Source: GCA-2687515 sp963582805
GTDB taxonomy: Bacteria; Pseudomonadota; Alphaproteobacteria; Rhodospirillales; UBA2165
Length of the DNA: 20,325 bases
NCBI GenBank assembly: GCA_963582805.1
Contig: CAUZTZ010000033.1
Coordinates: 1 to 20,325 of the forward strand
Direction: 5' to 3'
In this document: positions 14,790 to 20,325 of the stretch, in pieces
How positions within the stretch are numbered: the stretch's first letter is position 1
How the letters are laid out: every line of letters begins with the position of its first letter
Notes under the pieces: generated by a model
Seen by the model: only the letters and a program-made list of their open reading frames with translations
What the model was told of the DNA's origin: nothing
The model's database searches: none
Translations under genes and position numbers: made by a program

Positions 14790-15132
14790 ATGCCGAAAGT
14801 CACCATCTGGAACCGCCGCGAAACCTACAACGTCGAAGCCAACGCAACGATGCTGAATGGTGCGCGCGGCGGGCGGTGCGTTCCGCTCCTATTGCGATAT
14901 GCAGGCCATGTGCGGCACCTGCTGCGTCATGGTGGTCGCCGGCGAAATTTCCGGGCCCGACCGGCGCGAGCAGGCGTTCATCGACGGCTGGGGTTTCCAT
15001 CCGGCGTTCCGGCTCGCCTGCCTCGCCCGGGTTTTGGGCGATGTCACGGTGATCAGTTGCGACGCCGAAGAGTTCGATCCCGAACGCTGCGCCGCCGCGT
15101 ACGATACGGCGCTGGCCGGGCTGGAGTGTTAG
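14790..15132 (+). pseudogene. 2Fe-2S ferredoxin, frameshifted
   Basis: The start at 14790 (GGAG at 14780-14783) gives MPKVTIWNRRETYNVEANATMLNGAR, a normal ferredoxin N-terminal strand. The frame then derails. The rest of the domain continues in another frame to TAG at 15130-15132, with cluster cysteines C-x5-C-x2-C (SYCDMQAMCGTC) and a fourth in RLACLARVLGDV. Restoring two bases (one GC unit) in the GCGCGC run at about 14859-14866 would give one continuous protein of 114 aa. An internal ATG at 14857 could express only the cysteine-containing part, lacking the first strand. As drawn it is a pseudogene or a sequencing/assembly error. If intact, it would be the natural electron donor to the Rieske oxygenase at 15935. 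Confidence 0.8.
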
Positions 15133-15168
15133 CAACGGGCCGGGGCGCCAATCTGGAAGCAGCCGGTG

Positions 15169-15825
15169 ATGTCCAAAAGCAAAGACCAGGCGATCGACGA
15201 TGCGGCCTTCGCTTTTTTGAAAGAGGCGGCCGGGCGCGAGGCGGCCATGGCGATCATCGATTTAGCGGACGATGATTCCGAAGAGCGCTACCGCTCGTTC
15301 TACCCTTGCGGCGACATGCTGGTCGGGCTGCGCTACCGGGACCTGAACACCGATAAGCAGCGCAGCCGCCTCAAATATGGCCGCTCGCTCAAGATCGAAG
15401 GCGGCAAGATCGTCATCGAGCCGCGCCGCTCGATCCACTTCAACCTGCCGCTGGTGCCGCACCATTCGGAATATGGCTACGGCTTCTGGCACATCAACGA
15501 TGAGCAGGAGATGGCGCTGAACCAGACCCTCGACGACAAGCGCGCCGTCACCATCCTGATCGAGGGCTTTCCGAAGCGGGGCCGCAAGGACCGTTTCGCC
15601 TGGTTCTGCCTCGAATGCGTCAACCCGCTTTACATGCGCGAGGTGGAAACCCGCCGCGTCGGGCTGCCGGGCTTTTACGCCGTGCAGGAAGATGCGGTCG
15701 CGGTCTTCAACGGCGATGAAAAAATCCGCACCTGCGGGGCTTGCGGCGCCGTGCACCCACACGCCTATTCGATCTTTCCGTGGACCGATACCGACGAACA
15801 GCGCGCCGCGCGCGAAACCTGGTAA
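15169..15825 (+). CDS. 3-Hydroxyanthranilate 3,4-dioxygenase-like protein with zinc-knuckle C-terminus
   Basis: 218-aa protein of uncertain function. The C-terminal part looks like the rubredoxin-like metal knuckle of 3-hydroxyanthranilate 3,4-dioxygenase: an FAWFCLECVNPLY pair, then RTCGACGAVHPH, so four cysteines (C148, C151, C190, C193, numbering from the GTG at 15166). Before it, FNLPLVPHHSE and TILIEG...DRFAWFC follow the same order as the end of that enzyme's cupin barrel. The expected N-terminal H-x(n)-E iron ligands of the dioxygenase are not obvious, so the catalytic role is unproven. The start is ambiguous: ATG at 15169 or GTG at 15166, both after GGAAG (15155-15159). It lies between the ferredoxin and Rieske oxygenase 2 and probably belongs to the same pathway. 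Confidence 0.72.
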   Translation: MSKSKDQAIDDAAFAFLKEAAGREAAMAIIDLADDDSEERYRSFYPCGDMLVGLRYRDLNTDKQRSRLKYGRSLKIEGGKIVIEPRRSIHFNLPLVPHHSEYGYGFWHINDEQEMALNQTLDDKRAVTILIEGFPKRGRKDRFAWFCLECVNPLYMREVETRRVGLPGFYAVQEDAVAVFNGDEKIRTCGACGAVHPHAYSIFPWTDTDEQRAARETW

Positions 15826-15837
15826 TGCCCGCCGGGG

Positions 15838-15867
15838 TTTACTTGATTGCGCCATCTCGACTAAAAT
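15838..15867 (+). promoter_or_regulatory. Candidate promoter for Rieske oxygenase 2
   Basis: TTTACT (15838-15843) and TAAAAT (15862-15867) with an 18-nt spacer lie in the 109-nt gap before the Rieske gene. The -10 matches 5 of 6 consensus bases. Readthrough from the upstream genes is equally possible. Confidence 0.3.
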
Positions 15868-15934
15868 TCCCAAAGCGGACAATATCCATTCGCCACGGAT
15901 TTGAGGCGTTCTTCGGGGCGCCGGGAGGGACCCC

Positions 15935-17248
15935 ATGCAAACCACGCCAAATTCAGCCAACGCCTATGCCGGTTACGTGACGCCCATCGACGGCGCCCCG
16001 GATGCGATGATCACCGAAACCACGCGCGGCACGCCGGGCGGCGAATATCTGCGCCGTTTCTGGCAGCCGGTCGCCTACGAACACGAGATCGAGGCGGCGC
16101 CCTTGCGCGCCAAAATCATGGGCGAGGAGCTGGTCGTCTTCAAGGACAAGTCCGGCGATGCCGGCGTCCTCCACCTGCATTGTCAGCACCGGGGCGCGTC
16201 CCTCGAATATGGCCGCGTCGAAGAACACGGCATCCGCTGCTGCTATCACGGCCGCGTCTTCGGCGTCGATGGGACGATCCTGGAAATGCCCGGCGAGCCC
16301 GATGCCGAAACGCAGATGCGCCAAGCCAGGCAGGGCGCCTACCCCACGCACCTTTATGGCGGCATTGTCTTTGCCTATATGGGGCCGCTCGAAAAGATGC
16401 CGCCGTTTCCGCTCTACGACCGTTATGAGCTTCCCGGCATGCGCCTCGATGTGGGCAAGCGGCTGCCGTTCAAATGCAACTGGGTGCAGATCAAGGAAAA
16501 TTCCATGGACCCGGCGCACACCGCCATCCTGCACGCCTGGGAAGGCGTCTTTGCCACCCAGTTCGGCCAGTTCCCGGAGATTACCTGGGCCGTCACCCCG
16601 GTGGGCATGGCCTATGCCGCGGCGCGCCCCGTCGCCGATAAAATCTGGGTACGCTCGACGGACATCATGATGCCCAACATCCACTCCATCACCTCGGTAT
16701 TCGAGGACGGCGCGCACCTCAAGGAATGCTCGCCCCCCTGGATCACCATCTGGACGGTGCCCGAGGATGACGAGAACTCGCACCAGTTCGTGCTTTGCCA
16801 CATCGCCGAGGACGATCCGATGAAGCGCGAAACCCTGCACCACTTCCTGGGCACCGGGCAGACGCCGGACCGCCCCTACGCCGAGCGCCAGCAGGTGCCC
16901 GGCGACTATGATGCGATGACCAGCCAGGGCGGCATCGCGCCGCACTCGCTGGAACATCTCGGCACGCTGGACCGCGGCGTCGCCATGTTCCGCCAATTGT
17001 TGCGCGACGGCGTCCGCGATGTTCAGGCGGGCAAGGATCCGCACGGGCTGTTGCGCACCGAAGCGCCGCAGCCCACCTACGGCTCCGACCTGGTCGAGCC
17101 GATCTCGGTGCTCGGCGGCGCCCACGATGACCCCGATGTCTGGATGGCCTACGCCGAGGCGACGCTGGCGGCCTACCTGAAAACGCCGCCCTTCCAGAAC
17201 CGCGTCATCCCGAAACCGCCACCGCTGCCGAAGCTGGCGGCGGAATAG
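15935..17248 (+). CDS. Rieske [2Fe-2S] aromatic-ring oxygenase, oxygenase subunit (2)
   Basis: 437-aa Rieske non-heme iron oxygenase, paralogous to the one at 6253-7527 but clearly divergent. The cluster ligands are C83-Q-H85 and C102-C-Y-H105. The catalytic domain has NWVQIKENSMDPAHTAILH (182-200) with bridging D192 and iron ligands H195 and H200. The extra cysteine C103 next to a cluster ligand is unusual. GGGAGGGA (15923-15930) precedes the ATG. The upstream ferredoxin would be its electron donor if functional, and the HAO-like protein may act on the same or a following intermediate. The substrate is unknown; a substituted aromatic or N-heteroaromatic ring is plausible from context. Confidence 0.94.
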   Translation: MQTTPNSANAYAGYVTPIDGAPDAMITETTRGTPGGEYLRRFWQPVAYEHEIEAAPLRAKIMGEELVVFKDKSGDAGVLHLHCQHRGASLEYGRVEEHGIRCCYHGRVFGVDGTILEMPGEPDAETQMRQARQGAYPTHLYGGIVFAYMGPLEKMPPFPLYDRYELPGMRLDVGKRLPFKCNWVQIKENSMDPAHTAILHAWEGVFATQFGQFPEITWAVTPVGMAYAAARPVADKIWVRSTDIMMPNIHSITSVFEDGAHLKECSPPWITIWTVPEDDENSHQFVLCHIAEDDPMKRETLHHFLGTGQTPDRPYAERQQVPGDYDAMTSQGGIAPHSLEHLGTLDRGVAMFRQLLRDGVRDVQAGKDPHGLLRTEAPQPTYGSDLVEPISVLGGAHDDPDVWMAYAEATLAAYLKTPPFQNRVIPKPPPLPKLAAE

Positions 17249-17258
17249 GCGCTGCGAT

Positions 17259-17279
17259 TACTGCCGCCTGATCGTCCAT
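17259..17279 (-). repeat. Possible decayed third copy of the MDDQAAV start
   Basis: On the minus strand this reads ATG followed by codons for DDQAAV, the same first seven residues as the aminotransferase. 17 of 21 bases match and all four differences are at third codon positions. Similarity does not clearly extend upstream or downstream, and the frame runs antisense into the Rieske gene. It may be chance. Confidence 0.25.
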
Positions 17280-17414
17280 GCCATTTCGCGTGTTGCCTGT
17301 CGCACCCGAAGGGCGCAGCCGGTTTGCGATCTGTCCTTCCGGCATCATTTACGCTAGACACGTAACCGAGGATAAGGCGGATTTGTTAAACAGCGATTTG
17401 TTGAAGGGCGGATT

Positions 17415-18182
17415 ATGAAGGATATATTCAGACTGGATGGAAAAATCGCCATCGTCACCGGCGGCGCCGGCGGCATCGGCGAGACGTTGGCGCTCGGGCT
17501 TAGCCAATTTGGCGCAACAGTGGTGATCGCCAGCCGAAATCTGGAAGCTTTGGAAGCAAAAGCCGCCGAGATTCAGGAAAAAACCGGAAATGAAATAGCG
17601 GCCATTCAAATGGACGTCACCGACGAGGCCAGTGTGTCGGCGCTGGTAGACGAAGTTGTGTCGCGCTACGGCACCATTGATATTGCCGTGAACGCCATGG
17701 GACTGAACCTTAAACGAGATGCCTTTGAATTCCCGATGGAAGACTGGGATACAATTTTCAACGTCAACGTCAAAGGAACCATGGTCGTCTGCAAGCATGT
17801 GGGCCGGGTGATGAAAGAAAAAGGCCATGGCAAGATTATCAACCTGTCATCGGTCCGCGGCATCAGGGGCTATACCGGCGGCAACGCGGCCTACGCGGCG
17901 ACCAAGGGAGCGGTGGAACTGACCACCAAGACCCTGGCGCTGGAATGGGCGCCGCACAATATCAATGTCAACGCCTTGGGGCCGGCTTTGGTGATTACGC
18001 CCGGCACCATCCATATCAAAAACGATCCGGAACTGGCGAAAAAATATGCGGCCGCCATCCCCTTGGGGCGCATCAGCGTAACCGAAGATCTGATCGGCGC
18101 CTGCATCTATCTGGCATCCCCAGCCTCGGACTTTGTTACCGGGCAAACCATCTATGTGGATGGCGGACTTACGGCGGGCTAA
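17415..18182 (+). CDS. Short-chain dehydrogenase/reductase (SDR)
   Basis: 255-aa classical SDR, a cytoplasmic NAD(P)-dependent alcohol/ketone oxidoreductase. The cofactor motif TGGAGGIG lies at 15-22. The usual NNAG is NAMG (93-96). Catalytic Ser is at 145/146 (NLSS) and Y160-x3-K164 is present. The C-terminal segment TGQTIYVDGG is typical. Arg41 at the end of beta-2 favours NADP(H). GAAGGGCGG (17403-17411) is the ribosome binding site. It stands alone, 166 nt after the Rieske gene. A role as dihydrodiol or hydroxy-intermediate dehydrogenase in the same pathway is plausible but inferred. No terminator is visible after it. Confidence 0.93.
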   Translation: MKDIFRLDGKIAIVTGGAGGIGETLALGLSQFGATVVIASRNLEALEAKAAEIQEKTGNEIAAIQMDVTDEASVSALVDEVVSRYGTIDIAVNAMGLNLKRDAFEFPMEDWDTIFNVNVKGTMVVCKHVGRVMKEKGHGKIINLSSVRGIRGYTGGNAAYAATKGAVELTTKTLALEWAPHNINVNALGPALVITPGTIHIKNDPELAKKYAAAIPLGRISVTEDLIGACIYLASPASDFVTGQTIYVDGGLTAG

Positions 18183-18253
18183 AGGGCCGCGCCTAGGGGG
18201 GCTGGCGACTGGCTCGGGTACCAGGGGATCGCTCGCAAAGGTTCCGTTGGCTG

Positions 18254-19180
18254 CTATTTCCCGGCCTTCAAATGCAGGTCCAGAAAGGCCCGCGCCCGGC
18301 GCCAGGAATTCCGGGTCGCGGCTTCATCGTAGCGGTAGAAAAACTGTCCCCGGCTGCCATGGGTGACATACCGGCCGGCGCCGTTGTACCTGCTGTCAAA
18401 GGCATGGGTGGCGTTTTCATAAATTTTGTAGCGCAACGGCCGGCCAGCGGCGATCATCCGGTCCGCCGGGTTGGCGCATTGTTGCCAGGGGGTATCGTCG
18501 TCTTTGCGCCCGAGAAACATCAGGGTCGGTGATTTCAAATCAAAGCGCAGGTTCTCCGACATGGGGCTCGGATACAGCATGCCAAGGGCCGTGCATTTCG
18601 GATAGTAGGCGACAACCGCCTTGAGGCCCCGGACCCCCAACTTTATGCGCGCCTGGTAGGCGGCGCTGGTCAGGCGGAGGCCGACCATGGCGCCTTGCGA
18701 AAATCCCATGATGGCAATGCGATCGCCCCGGACATCGGCGCGGGAGCGCAGATAAGCGATGGCGTGGGCGGCATCGGCGGCCACATCGTCAATGCTCACC
18801 GCCGACAAGGGGCCCTGGCAGTTGTTGCCAACCCGGCGCGGCAGGTGGCTGTTGACCATCAGCACCGTATAGCCGGCATCGTTGAGCCGCACCCGCCAAT
18901 CGTAAATGGCCGAGCCCATGCCGCCGCAGGTATGCAGCAGAACTACCGCCGGAAACGGCCCAGCGCCGGCATCGCGGCCGGCCGGTTTGAACAGTTGCGA
19001 GCCGGCCACATTGACGGAACTTTCCAACGCCTTGAAATTGATCGGCGTCGTCTCCGGCAGACTGATGCAGCCCGCCAGGGCTAGCGCAAGGCCGAAGGCG
19101 GCAAGCGCTTTGGGTATGGCCGGGATTTGGTGCCTGGCATTGTCCAATTTAGGGAAATACGCCGCCGTAGAATCGTCCAT
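18254..19180 (-). CDS. Lipoprotein alpha/beta hydrolase (dienelactone-hydrolase-like), chimeric N-terminus
   Basis: 308 aa. After an 18-residue leader come a hydrophobic run (about 25-36) and the lipobox LAGC (35-38), so the protein is probably lipid-anchored at C38. The mature part is an alpha/beta hydrolase with nucleophile S161 in GFSQG, a probable acid at D228/D229 (GRKDDDTP) and H259 (NATHAF), as in dienelactone hydrolase relatives. The first 17 codons and the region upstream match those of the aminotransferase at 13478, so the start codon and ribosome binding site (GGGAGG, complement of about 19188-19193) are borrowed. An internal TTG at codon 12 would give a more usual signal-peptide length. 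The likely activity is ester hydrolysis in the periplasm; the substrate is unknown. Confidence 0.85.
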   Translation of the reverse strand: MDDSTAAYFPKLDNARHQIPAIPKALAAFGLALALAGCISLPETTPINFKALESSVNVAGSQLFKPAGRDAGAGPFPAVVLLHTCGGMGSAIYDWRVRLNDAGYTVLMVNSHLPRRVGNNCQGPLSAVSIDDVAADAAHAIAYLRSRADVRGDRIAIMGFSQGAMVGLRLTSAAYQARIKLGVRGLKAVVAYYPKCTALGMLYPSPMSENLRFDLKSPTLMFLGRKDDDTPWQQCANPADRMIAAGRPLRYKIYENATHAFDSRYNGAGRYVTHGSRGQFFYRYDEAATRNSWRRARAFLDLHLKAGK

Positions 19181-19283
19181 ACTCGCGCCTCCCGCCTGGA
19201 TTCCTGAATTGGGAACGGGCTGAGAGGAGATTTGCGCGCGTGGGGGGAGAGATCAAGGGAAAACGGAGCAGCCGGTCTGGAGT
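19130..19283 (-). repeat. Start cassette, copy B (lipoprotein hydrolase)
   Basis: Second copy of the block at 13428-13585. Codons 1-17 read MDDSTAAYFPKLDNARH against MDDQAAVNFLKENNARH, 10 of 17 identical. Upstream, TTGCGCGC, a G run, GATCAAGGG and GTCTGG keep the same order and near-equal spacing. Similarity ends at codon 17, where the lipoprotein signal begins, and upstream at the end of the discoidin-like gene. Confidence 0.75.
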
Positions 19284-19290
19284 TTTGGCT

Positions 19291-20103
19291 TTATCGGATC
19301 GGGGCCCCATAGGCTGCAAACGCGACCAGTCCGGTATTGCCGCCGCTCGATTTCACCACATCCAGGCGCAGGGATTTGGCGGTGGCATTGATTTTAAATT
19401 CATAAGGCTTGCTGGCATCCTTCAAGGCAAAGGGGCCAAAGACCTTGCCCCTATCGGTGGTCACCGTGAAGCGCGATATTTGGGCGGTGCCATCGCTCAT
19501 GGTGCGCGTCCAGACCGAGACCGAGGTCAGCTTCGATGCCTTGGCCAAGGCGATTTCCACAAAAGCCTTGTCGCCGTCGCCGCGGCTCGACCATTCGGTG
19601 CTGCGTTTGCCATCGAGGGCGCCGTGGATGCCCCACGCGCCGGCGTTCGATCCGCCGTAATTGCTGCTGACCGCGATAACTTTCGCACCGGCGCCCAACG
19701 ACAACAGATTGACCCGCTTATTGATCGCGGCGGGCGGCGTCCGGAAGGTCATATCCCGGCTGGCAAACAGCCGCCCATCGGACGCGGTTCCCTGAACCCG
19801 GTAATGATACAGAGTATCGGGTTTGAGGTTCGCGAGGGTGGGATGATGGTTTGAGTGAGCGCCGCCATCCATATCCGCATCGACGGCGATATGGCCGTAA
19901 CGAACGGTTTCACCGTAGATGACCGAGCAGGCAACCGGTATCGCCGATTGAAACGTCAGCTTTGCCTCGCCGTGGCTGAACGCCCCGACCCTCGGCGGCG
20001 CATTTTTGGTGATCGCCTCAATCGATAAAACCGGCACCGGGAGGGTTTCGGAGTGGGCCGTTCCTGCAAACAGCAGAACCGAAAGGAACAAAGCAAATTT
20101 CAT
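19291..20103 (-). CDS. Secreted protein with fibronectin-III-like and discoidin (F5/8 type C)-like domains
   Basis: 270 aa with a clear signal peptide (residues 1-18, MKFALFLSVLLFAGTAHS then ETL). Residues about 25-125 look like an Ig/FN3-type beta sandwich ending in DTLYHYRVQGTASDG...FRTPP. Residues about 130-270 resemble a discoidin or carbohydrate-binding beta barrel: ALDGKRSTEWSSRGDGDKAFVEIALA is the typical 'D..-.T.W.s.......i.idLg' pattern. It probably binds glycans or surfaces in the periplasm or outside. No catalytic residues are evident. GGGAG lies about 8 nt before the ATG at 20101-20103. It precedes the lipoprotein hydrolase on the same strand, but the start cassette lies between them. 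Confidence 0.8.
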   Translation of the reverse strand: MKFALFLSVLLFAGTAHSETLPVPVLSIEAITKNAPPRVGAFSHGEAKLTFQSAIPVACSVIYGETVRYGHIAVDADMDGGAHSNHHPTLANLKPDTLYHYRVQGTASDGRLFASRDMTFRTPPAAINKRVNLLSLGAGAKVIAVSSNYGGSNAGAWGIHGALDGKRSTEWSSRGDGDKAFVEIALAKASKLTSVSVWTRTMSDGTAQISRFTVTTDRGKVFGPFALKDASKPYEFKINATAKSLRLDVVKSSGGNTGLVAFAAYGAPIR

Positions 20104-20262
20104 CGATCAACTCCCAAGCATGCGCGCGCCTCTCAGAGTATGCCTGTTCCGATGCGGGCACAAAGGGCAAATCCAGAGCCATGAACAGCGCGCTTTTCGC
20201 CGCTCCGCCCGACTTGCATTCCGCGCTCTCCGAACTATATATAGCCTCTACACATTGTCATC

Positions 20263-20325
20263 ATGAATAGGGAATTCAAACCGTCACCGCCAATTTCCGG
20301 CGGCCAATATGCATGGGCCAAACCT
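20263..20325 (+). CDS. Possible N-terminus of a gene running off the window
   Basis: ATG at 20263 opens a frame to the window edge, 21 codons starting MNREFKPSPPISGGQYAWAKP. An AT-rich TATATATA (20236-20243) lies about 20 nt upstream and TTGCAT (20214-20219) stands where a -35 would be. No Shine-Dalgarno sequence is visible. The rest of 20104-20262 shows only this candidate promoter. The product is not recognisable. Confidence 0.3.
   Translation, partial: MNREFKPSPPISGGQYAWAKP

Noticed and set aside
15953..17125. Minus-strand open frame of 390 codons opposite Rieske oxygenase 2
   Set aside because: Shadow frame with no domain; the plus-strand gene has all expected ligands and a ribosome binding site.
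20181..20270. 29-codon ORF starting MNSALFAAPP
   Set aside because: No ribosome binding site, and it overlaps the candidate promoter and the frame at 20263; no supporting signal.

Overview
The window looks like a piece of an alphaproteobacterial chromosome (Rhodospirillales-like is my guess). It is GC-rich, the dense genes have GGAG/AGGAGG-type ribosome binding sites, and there are short GC-rich palindromic repeats between genes. No rRNA, tRNA, CRISPR array, transposase or integrase is visible. The gene content is catabolic and accessory: two Rieske-type oxygenases, a 2Fe-2S ferredoxin, an acyl-CoA ligase, a CoA-transferase pair, a core methionine-synthase-like methyltransferase, a cupin, a flavoprotein, an SDR, and a deacetylase/aminotransferase pair.

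Layout. 1-2155: tail of an unknown ORF, then two peptide/opine-type ABC permeases ending in a strong terminator. 2154-4275 (minus): a MarR regulator followed by an AMP-dependent acyl-CoA ligase. 4406-6141 (plus): a CoA-transferase alpha/beta pair resembling IpdAB, divergent from marR across a palindrome-rich intergenic region. 6147-6225: a pair of inverted REP-like repeats. 6253-7527 (minus): Rieske oxygenase 1, divergent from a plus-strand operon of core-MetE, cupin and FAD/NAD(P)-binding protein (7675-10752). 10781-10985: a relic of the cupin 3' end and a second REP-like pair. 11023-13478 (minus): class III aminotransferase overlapping an HDAC-family amidohydrolase by ATGA. 13479-14209: noncoding leader, cold-shock gene, terminator and a 16-bp tandem repeat. 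14331-17248 (plus): small conserved protein, frameshifted ferredoxin, a 3-hydroxyanthranilate-dioxygenase-like protein, and Rieske oxygenase 2. 17415-18182: SDR. 18254-20103 (minus): lipoprotein alpha/beta hydrolase and a secreted discoidin-like protein. A possible new gene starts at 20263.

How the genes may work together (inference): the permeases import a small organic substrate; the Rieske enzymes with ferredoxin and flavoprotein hydroxylate, demethylate or open it; the MetE-like protein takes up a methyl group; the ligase makes a CoA thioester under MarR control; and the IpdAB-like pair transfers CoA or cleaves a ring-derived CoA intermediate. The aminotransferase/deacetylase pair suggests acetylpolyamine or acetylated amine use.

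The most unusual structures are sequence-level. (1) A cassette of about 150 bp, comprising upstream region, ribosome binding site and the first 17 codons of the aminotransferase, is repeated in front of the lipoprotein hydrolase 5.7 kb away, making a chimeric N-terminus. (2) A 46-bp copy of the cupin 3' end lies on the far side of the flavoprotein gene, so that gene is flanked by att-like direct repeats. (3) The ferredoxin is broken by what looks like loss of one GC dinucleotide.
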